Origin: CBDBJK01 sp965206395
Lineage (GTDB): Bacteria; Chloroflexota; Dehalococcoidia; Lucifugimonadales; CATOSD01
Assembly (NCBI GenBank): GCA_965206395.1
Contig: CBDBJK010000025.1
Location: forward strand, 1-47,224
Direction of reading: 5' to 3'
Length of the DNA stretch: 47,224 bases
The position numbers and the translations under genes are program-made. Positions 7,427 to 14,691 of the stretch are shown in pieces; position 1 is the stretch's first letter, and every line of letters begins with the position of its first letter. The notes under the pieces were generated by a model. That model did no database searches and was not told where the DNA came from. It saw only the letters and a list, made by a program, of their open reading frames with translations.

Positions 7427-8176
7427 ATGTATCTGAAGTCAAAACTTTTCTTGATATACATAACCATAGTGGTACTGATGGGCTCTTTCGCTTGCGGGGA
7501 TTCTGAAACGAAACCCGCGGAACCGGGTGCCTCAACCACTCAGGTGCCCACTTCAACGCCGACCCCATCGCCTACACCAATAAATCCGCAAGCGTTGCTT
7601 GATCAATCTGGTCAGGCAATGGAAACCCTTGACTCATTTCATTTTTTGCTTGAACACAGAAGTGGAGGCACACCTCTGCTTCCAGGTCTGCTCATCGAGA
7701 GCGCGGGTGGAGATGTCGTCAATCCAGACCAGCTATCGATAGATTTCAGTGGCGCGTTCGGTAATGTATTCGTCGAGTCTAGTGCCGTGATTCTGGGTGA
7801 CGCCAGCTATATGACGAACCCTTTGACCGGAAAATGGGCGACCGTACCCACGGAAGAAAGCCCGTTAGGATTCTTTGATCCTCAACGTGGCGTTTCGGAG
7901 ATAATGTCTCAGGTTGCCAATGCAAGCCTAATCTCCAGTGACGAAGCAGCCTATAGGATTGAAGGGGAGTTGCCCGCAGAGGCCCTTGTTACCATATTGG
8001 GCACGACAGTCAAGGGAGTTTCAATCTCAGTCGAGCTTACGATAGATGCTGATAGTCTATATCTGCTCGAAGCAGTTCTTGACGGTAGAGTAACTGAAGG
8101 GGAACCCGATGGCACGGTTAGGGTGATAACTCTTTCTCGCTTCAATGTACCTATTGTCATCGAACCACCGTTGTAG
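7427..8176 (+). CDS. LppX/LprAFG-family lipoprotein (LprG-like lipid carrier)
   Basis: Start placed at ATG 7427, with GGAGAG (7417-7422) just upstream; this puts a lipoprotein signal at the very N-terminus (hydrophobic core LFLIYITIVVLMG, then a lipobox-like SFAC with Cys about residue 23). A Pro/Thr-rich linker follows (TSTPTPSPTP), then ~195 residues of the LppX_LprAFG fold (AMETLDSFHFLLEH ... GDASYMTNPLTGKWATVP ... YRIEGELPAEALVTILG). In mycobacteria this family (LprG, LppX) binds acylated lipids in a hydrophobic pocket and passes them outward. The next gene, 9 bp downstream, is a 14-TM MFS pump, the same arrangement as lprG-Rv1410c, so joint export of a lipid or glycolipid is likely. The lipobox is not canonical (Ser at -3). 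Confidence 0.85.
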   Translation: MYLKSKLFLIYITIVVLMGSFACGDSETKPAEPGASTTQVPTSTPTPSPTPINPQALLDQSGQAMETLDSFHFLLEHRSGGTPLLPGLLIESAGGDVVNPDQLSIDFSGAFGNVFVESSAVILGDASYMTNPLTGKWATVPTEESPLGFFDPQRGVSEIMSQVANASLISSDEAAYRIEGELPAEALVTILGTTVKGVSISVELTIDADSLYLLEAVLDGRVTEGEPDGTVRVITLSRFNVPIVIEPPL

Positions 8177-8185
8177 GGCCTCGTA

Positions 8186-9655
8186 TTGCCTTCCTACGAA
8201 CCCCATAATCCCCGACTTGGCTTCAAGAGGCGCATCGCCCCATACGCGGCGTTGATACCCGTCTGCGCAGGCGTATTCATCGCTGCCGGCGACCAGACCG
8301 TAATCGTGACCATTCTGCCACAAATCATGCTCGACATGAAGTTAAACGTTATTCAAGACGTAGATCTAGCTTCATGGACGATCACAGGGTATCTGCTGGG
8401 CTTTGTGGCGGCAATGCCTCTAGTCGGAAAGGTATCGGACGTTTGGGGACACCGTCGAGTCTTCATCTTATCTATGGCGCTATTTATGATTTTCTCGGTC
8501 GCGGTTGCCCTCACGACTCAAATTTCGTGGTTGATCGCAATGCGAGTTCTCCAGGCTCTGGGGGCAGGCGCGCTTATTCCTATTTCCATCGCCATCGTTG
8601 GAGACCTGTTCCCGCCCGAACGCAGAGGGATACCCCTGGGTATAGTGGGGGGAGCTGCGGAAGCCGGAGGGGTGATAGGCCCCCTCTGGGGCGGCATTAT
8701 GATCAGGTATCTGGAATGGCAATGGGTATTTTGGATTAACATTCCGCTGGGAGCAGGCGTGCTCCTTCTATTGGTGTATTTCCTGAAACACAGTCCCAGA
8801 TATCCGGGTAAGATAGATTACATTGGCGGAGCGCTCATTGCTCTCGCCATCGCAACGTTGACACTGGGCCTCGCCAGGATTGACAGTCTTGATCCTCTGA
8901 TGGTGGCTTACCTGGTTGTTTCCGCAATATCGCTAGCACTCTTCGTTGCCCGACAAAAAGTCACCTTTTCACCACTCGTTCCGCTAGTAATGTTTCGAAG
9001 TTGGGCCTTCAGCGCGGCGAATGTCACTCATTTGCTCGTCGGCGGTGCATTGATTATCGGCATGGTGACGATACCCTTGATGTCAAATACTGCCATGGGG
9101 CTGAGTCCATTGGAGGGAGGGCTTCGATTGATGCGCCTCACTGCCGCTATCCCAATAGGAGCCGTGCTCGGAGGAGTAGCCTGCCAGCGCCTTGACTACC
9201 GAGTGCCGACCATAGTGGGACTGGCATTGGCTGCGTTGGGGTATTGGTTCATGAGTCAATGGGATATTCAGATTGCCGACCCTTCGATGACGCTCCATCT
9301 TGCGACGACAGGGCTAGGCTTCGGGCTAATAATCGCTCCAATCGCCCTTGCAGCTACCAATTCTGTCGAAGAAGGAGTAAGGGGAACCGCAGCAGGGTTG
9401 ATAACGTCAATGCGCATGATCGGCATGACGCTTGGCCTGGCAGCACTGAGCGCATGGGGGGCAGGCAGATTCCAAGACCTCGTTGCCAACATAGATGACA
9501 ACTTAGATTTTTTATCGGCAGAATATGGCGCCCAAGTGACAGACGCGGGATTCAATCTTTTCAATAACTTCTTCCTGATTGCGATGGGTGTATGTTTGCT
9601 AGCGATAATTCCCGCTGCATTGATGGTTTGGGAGCGAGACAGGGAACAACCGTGA
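8186..9655 (+). CDS. MFS transporter, DHA2 (EmrB/QacA, P55-like) family
   Basis: The TTG at 8186 is the likely start, with AGGG 7 bp upstream and only 9 bp from the lipoprotein stop. The 489 residues contain about 14 hydrophobic helices, as in the DHA2 drug:H+ antiporter family. Visible motifs are DQTVIVTILPQIMLDM at the end of TM1, the loop 2-3 motif GKVSDVWGHRRVF, and the TM5 antiporter-like segment GGAAEAGGVIGPLWGG. In mycobacteria the paired P55 pump works with LprG to move triacylated lipids across the inner membrane. A similar role here rests on gene order and family; generic drug efflux is the alternative. Confidence 0.87.
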   Translation: MPSYEPHNPRLGFKRRIAPYAALIPVCAGVFIAAGDQTVIVTILPQIMLDMKLNVIQDVDLASWTITGYLLGFVAAMPLVGKVSDVWGHRRVFILSMALFMIFSVAVALTTQISWLIAMRVLQALGAGALIPISIAIVGDLFPPERRGIPLGIVGGAAEAGGVIGPLWGGIMIRYLEWQWVFWINIPLGAGVLLLLVYFLKHSPRYPGKIDYIGGALIALAIATLTLGLARIDSLDPLMVAYLVVSAISLALFVARQKVTFSPLVPLVMFRSWAFSAANVTHLLVGGALIIGMVTIPLMSNTAMGLSPLEGGLRLMRLTAAIPIGAVLGGVACQRLDYRVPTIVGLALAALGYWFMSQWDIQIADPSMTLHLATTGLGFGLIIAPIALAATNSVEEGVRGTAAGLITSMRMIGMTLGLAALSAWGAGRFQDLVANIDDNLDFLSAEYGAQVTDAGFNLFNNFFLIAMGVCLLAIIPAALMVWERDREQP

Positions 9656-9902
9656 GCAGAAACTGAAAAGCAATAACCTGTATTCTCCTCGAATCTTTCG
9701 CACCGTACGAGCACATGGAGCATCTAACCTCCGACTTCAACCGCATCTCGACTTGAGGGCGCAATCTCTTTTTCGACTTTGTTGCGGCGGTAGGCTTGAA
9801 AAAGTGTGTCATAGAAATACGTGTGCAGGCCAACACAAGGCGCTATATCCTTGATTCAGCGAATGGCAACCCACGAAAGATCTGAGCGAGGGAAGGTATT
9901 GC

Positions 9903-10586
9903 ATGGCATCTAAAGGCAAGCGAAATCGGCGGGACCGGCGAAGAGGCAGCAGCGGCGACGCAAGCGTGACTCAGGCGACATCTCAGGCTTCGGCGAGTCG
10001 CTCACCGAAGCGCGCGAGCAGGGCGACATCCAGACGTGCCCGCTCTCAGAACAGCTCCACGAAACCTATCCTGTTTGGAGCTGGGGCCATCGTAGTCCTT
10101 CTGTTTGGATTCGGGCTTTTTCAATTGATAAACGGAGCAGGCTCTATTTCGGCATTCGATGTCAGCCTTTACCAGGGCCAGGAAGTTTTAGGCGGAGACG
10201 ACATAAATTTCGCTGACCTGTTGGATGACGGCAAGCCTATAGTGTTGAACTTCTGGGGAGGAGATTGTCCTCCGTGCCGTGCCGAGATGCCAGCCTTCCA
10301 AAATGTTTTTGAGAACCACGAGGATGAGCTTACATTCCTCGGAGTTGATGTTGGCACGTTCTTTGGATTGGGCACACGTCAAGAGGCACGCGACTTGCTA
10401 AAGGAGCTAAACGTGACCTACCCCGCAGGCTCGTCAAATAGAACCCCGGTAGTCAACTACTCGGTGACCGGTCTGCCCACTACGATATTCTTCGGGGCTG
10501 ACGGAGAGGTGTTCGACCGAGCAAGCGGCGCTCTCAACGAGAGCCGGATGGAATCAATCGTGAGCGGCATGCTTGGGCCTTCCTGA
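9903..10586 (+). CDS. Membrane-anchored TlpA/ResA-like thioredoxin
   Basis: The ATG at 9903 follows GAGGGAAGG (9888-9896). Residues 1-53 are a very basic Ser/Arg/Ala-rich cytoplasmic tail, 55-78 a membrane helix (PILFGAGAIVVLLFGFGLF), and 85-227 an extracytoplasmic thioredoxin fold. The active site is CPPC (Cys122, Cys125) in the context NFWGGDCPPCRAEMP; the cis-Pro is in VTGLPTTIFF. Proteins of this type reduce disulfides outside the membrane, for example in cytochrome c maturation. The unusually long, charged N-terminal tail is atypical and could interact with nucleic acid or ribosomes; that is speculation. The following rhodanese gene has its own promoter. Confidence 0.87.
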   Translation: MASKGKRNRRDRRRGSSGDASVTQATSQASASRSPKRASRATSRRARSQNSSTKPILFGAGAIVVLLFGFGLFQLINGAGSISAFDVSLYQGQEVLGGDDINFADLLDDGKPIVLNFWGGDCPPCRAEMPAFQNVFENHEDELTFLGVDVGTFFGLGTRQEARDLLKELNVTYPAGSSNRTPVVNYSVTGLPTTIFFGADGEVFDRASGALNESRMESIVSGMLGPS

Positions 10587-10594
10587 TGGCGACT

Positions 10595-10623
10595 TTGACG
10601 TTGAATTTGGTATACTCTATACT
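10595..10623 (+). promoter_or_regulatory. Sigma-70-type promoter for the rhodanese gene
   Basis: TTGACG (10595-10600), 17-bp spacer, TATACT (10618-10623). A second TATACT in direct repeat lies at 10611-10616. Predicted transcript start is about 10630, with GGAGGAG at 10650-10656 ahead of the ATG. Confidence 0.72.
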
Positions 10624-10664
10624 CTAAGTCGAGGCGCACGAAATTCAGTGGAGGAGTTATCATT

Positions 10665-11507
10665 ATGGCAGATTTTCCCGATTCCCAGTCCCTCGTGAGC
10701 GCGCAGTGGGTCGCTGACCACGGCGGCGACGCCAATGTTCGTCTGGTCGAGGTGGACGTGGACACGACTGCCTATGAGCAGGGCCACATCGCCGGTGCAG
10801 TCGGCTGGAACTGGCAGACGCAGTTGCAGCAGTCCGTCCAGCGAGACCTCATCAGCAAAGCCGAGCTTGAGACGCTGCTTGGCAGTTCCGGCGTCGACAA
10901 TAGTACGACTGTCGTCGTCTACGGCGACAACAACAACTGGTTTGCAGCTTGGGCATACTGGCAATTGACATACTACGGCCATAGCGACGTTCGACTCATG
11001 AATGGCGGACGCGCGAAGTGGGTAGCCGACGGGCGGCCCCTAACCACGGAAGTGCCAAACCCACAAAGCAAGTCTTATACCGCCGGAACCCCCAATGAAA
11101 ACATCCGGGCATATCGCGACTATGTTTTGCAGACCACCGGCTCAGGGAACGTCGCTCTGGTGGACGTAAGGTCTCCAGACGAATTCAGCGGAAAACTGCT
11201 TGCCCCGCCAGCTCTTCCGCAAGAAGGTGCGCAGCGCGGTGGACACATTCCTGGGGCCGCGAATATCCCTTGGGGTACGGCAGTCGATGAAGACGGCACG
11301 TTCAAATCGGTTGACGACCTCAAAGCGATATATGGCGGTAAGGGCATCGACGGCGGTCAGGAGACGATTGCCTACTGCCGAATTGGGGAACGCTCCTCTC
11401 ACACCTGGTTTGTGTTGTCAGAGTTGCTCGGCTACCAGAACGTGCGCAACTATGACGGCTCCTGGACTGAATGGGGCAGCATCGTAGGAGCGCCCATCGA
11501 AAAGTGA
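10665..11507 (+). CDS. Thiosulfate sulfurtransferase with tandem rhodanese domains
   Basis: This 280-aa protein has two rhodanese domains: residues ~8-128 (inactive, with AYEQGHIAGAVGWNW and YGDNNNWFAAWAYW) and ~145-278 (active). The catalytic loop is CRIGERSS with Cys238, a loop typical of thiosulfate sulfurtransferases rather than mercaptopyruvate enzymes (CG[ST]G). The reaction moves sulfane sulfur from thiosulfate to an acceptor such as cyanide or a thiol, releasing sulfite. The next gene is a sulfite oxidase, so the pair would convert thiosulfate to sulfate plus protein-bound sulfur. There is no signal peptide, so it is cytoplasmic. Promoter and RBS are both strong. Confidence 0.93.
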   Translation: MADFPDSQSLVSAQWVADHGGDANVRLVEVDVDTTAYEQGHIAGAVGWNWQTQLQQSVQRDLISKAELETLLGSSGVDNSTTVVVYGDNNNWFAAWAYWQLTYYGHSDVRLMNGGRAKWVADGRPLTTEVPNPQSKSYTAGTPNENIRAYRDYVLQTTGSGNVALVDVRSPDEFSGKLLAPPALPQEGAQRGGHIPGAANIPWGTAVDEDGTFKSVDDLKAIYGGKGIDGGQETIAYCRIGERSSHTWFVLSELLGYQNVRNYDGSWTEWGSIVGAPIEK

Positions 11508-11563
11508 ATCCCACACCTGAAGTTGGGCAGCATTTACAGGTGAAAACCCAAGAGCTATGATTG

Positions 11564-11593
11564 TAGAGGCGATCCTTACGGGGGTCGCCTCTA
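11564..11593. other. Hairpin between rhodanese and sulfite oxidase genes
   Basis: TAGAGGCGA (11564-11572) pairs with TCGCCTCTA (11585-11593), extended by further pairs inside. No T-run follows, so it is more likely an mRNA-stability or attenuation element than a terminator. Confidence 0.4.
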
Positions 11594-11634
11594 GGCGTCT
11601 CAAAGACTATTTAACTACGACATTCAGGTGAGAG

Positions 11635-12741
11635 ATGACTCAACAGGACACGCGTTACACCTTCCCAGCCGGTGGCGACGGACCGGCGTCCTACGACAGC
11701 TACCGCGAAGAGGAAGTCCAACTTGCCCTTCGCAACAGTGCAATGCCTTTGGAGGCGTTACGCTACCCAGTTACGCCGACCGGCATGCACTACAAGCTCG
11801 TCCATTTTGACGTGCCTTACGTTAAAGCTAAGGATTGGCGGCTGAATGTCGGCGGTCTCGTATCGAAGCCCTTGAGCCTTACCCTGGAAGATATTATGGC
11901 GCGGCCATCTGTGACACTCACAGTGACGATGGAATGCGCGGGAAACGGACGTGCCCTACTACATCCCCGTCCGGTCAGCCAGCCATGGATGCTTGAGGCA
12001 ATCGGGACCGCAGAGTGGACAGGCACTCCACTTCGAGGAGTCCTGGAGGATGCTGGCATAAGTCAGGAAGGAGTCGAGGTTCTCTTTGTTGGACTTGACA
12101 GGGGCATACAAGGTGGCGAGGTGCAGTCTTATGATCGCAGTCTGAGCATAGCCGAGAGCACACGCGAAGAGGTGCTGCTTGTCTATGAGATGAACGGCGA
12201 GCCGCTCCAACCTCAGCACGGCTACCCGCTGCGTCTTGTAGTACCGGGCTGGTACGGCATGACGAGTGTAAAGTGGCTTGATCGCATAGAGGTCATCAAT
12301 GAGCCGTTCAGAGGATACCAGATGGGGAAGTCCTACCGGTATTCTCAGACAGAAGACGAGCTTGGCGAACCGGTCTCGGTTATCAAGGCGCGCGCGCTTA
12401 TGATTCCGCCTGGCATACCGGACTTCATGACTCGAACCAGGGTCGTCGAATCTGGCCCGGTGACGCTCAAAGGGCGGGCGTGGGCTGGTTGGTTGAGCAT
12501 AACAAGAGTCGAGGTAAGCGCCGACAGCGGCTCCACATGGTCTGACGCAAAACTGGAAGCGCGGCCCTCACCTTTTGCATGGCGGGGTTGGCTGTATGAA
12601 TGGGACGCGAAATCGGGGAAGCATGCTCTTTGCGTGCGCGCTACAGATGCTGAGGAGAATGTTCAGCCTATAGACCAGGCTTGGACCGTCCATGGCATGG
12701 AGAACAACATGGTGCAGCGCATCAAAGTGGTAGTAACGTAG
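11635..12741 (+). CDS. Sulfite oxidase-like molybdopterin oxidoreductase
   Basis: This 368-aa protein has the sulfite oxidase molybdopterin domain (~35-240) with the Mo-ligating cysteine in TVTMECAGNGR (Cys101), the conserved substrate/cofactor region HGYPLRLVVPGWYGMTSVKW, and a C-terminal Mo-cofactor dimerisation, Ig-like domain (~255-365; KGRAWAGWLSITRVEVSADS). It would oxidise sulfite to sulfate. Unlike SorA or periplasmic YedY-type enzymes it has no Tat signal, and it lacks the cytochrome b5 domain of animal enzymes, so it should act in the cytoplasm with an unknown electron acceptor. It follows a rhodanese gene that generates sulfite. Family assignment is firm; substrate is inferred from family and neighbour. 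Confidence 0.88.
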   Translation: MTQQDTRYTFPAGGDGPASYDSYREEEVQLALRNSAMPLEALRYPVTPTGMHYKLVHFDVPYVKAKDWRLNVGGLVSKPLSLTLEDIMARPSVTLTVTMECAGNGRALLHPRPVSQPWMLEAIGTAEWTGTPLRGVLEDAGISQEGVEVLFVGLDRGIQGGEVQSYDRSLSIAESTREEVLLVYEMNGEPLQPQHGYPLRLVVPGWYGMTSVKWLDRIEVINEPFRGYQMGKSYRYSQTEDELGEPVSVIKARALMIPPGIPDFMTRTRVVESGPVTLKGRAWAGWLSITRVEVSADSGSTWSDAKLEARPSPFAWRGWLYEWDAKSGKHALCVRATDAEENVQPIDQAWTVHGMENNMVQRIKVVVT

Positions 12742-12772
12742 CCACGAGGCGCGCTACCAGACGTGATCGAGC

Positions 12773-13573
12773 TTACACCTTCGAATACTCTGGCGTTGCA
12801 ATCCTGGTGCCGTCTGGAAGGCTTTCAATCGAAAAGTCCCCGAACAGCAAAGGGGATTCGCGTTGAAGAATCTCTAGCACGGCTATGGCAAGATTACGAA
12901 TCTCCCAATCCGCGAAAGAGGCGGCACGCATTTCGATGAAGTGCCTCCACGCCCGAACATTTCCCGTGACGAATATCTTGGTCTCGGTGGCGTTGGGCAG
13001 CACTGCCCTCGCGGCTTGACGTATCGCCTTCCTGCGGTCTGTATTCGACGAAAACTTCTCTTTGGGGAGCGCCTTGTCTAAAGCCACAACCAGCTCTTTG
13101 TAGCTGTTGGATGCGGACTCCAGGGCGTTCTTGAGCGCGATCTGGGCATCCTCAAGGTTCCCGTTGCCCTGAACCAACGCGGGAGGTATCACGAACGAAC
13201 TCTCGGCTTCGTCCACGTATCGCTGCGATCTCTGGCTGTATGCAAAACCCGCCCGATGTCTGACAAGCTCGTGGGTCAGGCTGCGAGAAACACCTGTGAA
13301 AGCGAAACCGTAGTTGACGTGCTCGAAAACGCTTCCATCCTTGGAAGAAAGCAGATTGTTGATGAACTCCGCGATGTCCCTTCTGCCCCTCCCGTAGCTC
13401 ATGTAACAAAGACGCGCCGAAATCTCAATAGTTGCCGAGGCGTCATCCTGTCCGGCGCGGATGCTGTCGGGTATAGACGGCAAGCCCTCGTCCTCCAGGA
13501 ACGCGGCGACCTGCTCCCAATCAACTGAGGTGCGGGTTACCAGATAAACCTTTGGCTCTGAAATATAGCTCAT
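12773..13573 (-). CDS. thyX: Flavin-dependent thymidylate synthase
   Basis: This 266-aa ThyX-family enzyme makes dTMP from dUMP using FADH2 and methylene-tetrahydrofolate. The signature is RHRAGFAYSQRSQRYVDE (RHR at residues 105-107), and the C-terminal half has the conserved RAWRHFIEMR segment. Eight residues separate RHR from the signature Ser116, one more than the textbook RHRX7S spacing. The family is otherwise unmistakable, and I believe related bacterial ThyX share this longer form. The gene converges on the sulfite oxidase gene. An IS5-family element lies only 47 bp upstream of the start codon, so the promoter region has been invaded. Confidence 0.93.
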   Translation of the reverse strand: MSYISEPKVYLVTRTSVDWEQVAAFLEDEGLPSIPDSIRAGQDDASATIEISARLCYMSYGRGRRDIAEFINNLLSSKDGSVFEHVNYGFAFTGVSRSLTHELVRHRAGFAYSQRSQRYVDEAESSFVIPPALVQGNGNLEDAQIALKNALESASNSYKELVVALDKALPKEKFSSNTDRRKAIRQAARAVLPNATETKIFVTGNVRAWRHFIEMRAASFADWEIRNLAIAVLEILQRESPLLFGDFSIESLPDGTRIATPEYSKV

Positions 13574-13619
13574 GTTCCGTGTCCCCTGTCATATGCAGCG
13601 TATATCGTTTGTATCTTAA

Positions 13620-14499
13620 GAGCGTCTAACAAAACCTAATAAAAGGGGTTAGAATCTGGACATTCTCTGGAGGAGGATGACCTAATGTCTAAGCCCCTTG
13701 TAAGCGATGAATTCTGGGAACTGGTGCAACCTTTACTGCCGCCACAACCACCGAAGCCGAAAGGAGGAAGGCCCAGGATACCTGACAGACAGGTCCTAAG
13801 TGGGATACTGTTCGTGCTAAAGACAGGCATTGGCTGGGAAGACCTACCCAAGGAGATGGACTGTGGCAGTGGGATGACCTGCTGGAGGCGCCTCAGAGAT
13901 TGGCACCAGTCGGGAGTCTGGGAGCGCATCCACTTGGTATGCCTTGAGCGCCTGCAAGCAGCTGAGCGCATAGACTGGACTCGCGCAGTGCTGGACAGTG
14001 CTTCAGTGCGAGCAGTTTTTGGGGGCAGAAAACAGGCCCCAACCCCACGGACAGGGCGAAGGCGGGTAGCAAGCATCATATCATAACCGATGCCCAGGGC
14101 ATTCCACTGGCGGTCAGGTTGACTGGCGCGAACGCTCACGATGTCACCCAAGCCCTTGAGTTGGTGGATGCCATACCTGCTGTCAAGGGCAAGCGAGGCA
14201 GGCCTCGCAAGCGTCCTCTTCAGGCGCAGGGAGACAGAGGGTATGACTCTGAGCCTGTTCGCAAGGAGTTGAAGAAGCGACATATCTGGCCGCTGCTGGC
14301 CAAGCGAGGTGAGCCGCATGGCAGCGGGTTGGGTGTGCATAGATGGGTGGTTGAGAGAAGCCTGAGTTGGCTTCATCAGTTCCGACGCTTACGGGTTCGA
14401 TATGAGCGCAGGGCAGACATACATGAGGCTTTCTTGGCCATAGGTTGTGCCATCATCTGCTCTCGCTTTCTGTTCCAATAATGGTTTTGTTAGACGCTC
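13620..14499 (+). mobile_element. IS5-family insertion sequence, copy 1 (880 bp)
   Basis: The ends are perfect 17-bp inverted repeats, GAGCGTCTAACAAAACC at 13620-13636 and its complement at 14483-14499. Flanks are TAA (13617-13619) and TTA (14500-14502), so the 3-bp TNA duplication is imperfect. A nearly identical copy lies inverted at 39339-40219. The element carries orfA and orfB in a -1 frameshift relation. Confidence 0.9.
13685..14481 (+). CDS. IS5-family transposase made by -1 frameshift (orfA/orfB)
   Basis: orfA (13685-14086) starts behind GGAGGAGG and encodes the DUF4096 domain (LVSDEFWELVQPLLPPQPPK) and the first catalytic Asp in AVLDSASVRAV. Its frame then drifts into RRRVASIIS and stops. 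The continuing catalytic core is in the -1 frame: KTGPNPTDRAKAGSKHH, then TGANAHDVTQALELVDAIP, second Asp in GDRGYDSEP, Glu in RWVVERSLSWLHQFRRL, ending at 14481. The shift fits slippage on AGAAAACAGG around 14026-14035 (giving RKTGPNP), with a T5G5 run just upstream. The second copy in the window has the same arrangement, so this is programmed frameshifting rather than decay. Confidence 0.85.
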
Positions 14500-14620
14500 T
14501 TAGACTTTGCAATAATTGCCGCAATCCATATAGGTAGGCAAGGGGAAGTATTTTGCGAATATTGCCATGGCAGGCTATTGGTAAATCTAATCAACCGTAC
14601 TATGTCGAAACTGTCGCCTG

Positions 14621-14663
14621 AAAAACGACCGGCGTCGACGGGATTGTTCCCATCGACGCCGGT
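14621..14663 (-). terminator. Terminator of the pyruvate dehydrogenase operon
   Basis: On the minus strand ACCGGCGTCGA (complement of 14653-14663) pairs with TCGACGCCGGT (complement of 14628-14638), followed by CGTTTTT. It lies 29 bp after the E2 stop codon. Confidence 0.85.
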
Positions 14664-14691
14664 TATGATAATTACGTAGGTTTAGCTGAGA

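Noticed and set aside
11564..11593. Rho-independent terminator between rhodanese and sulfite oxidase
   Set aside because: There is a good stem but no T-run, so read-through and co-transcription are more likely.
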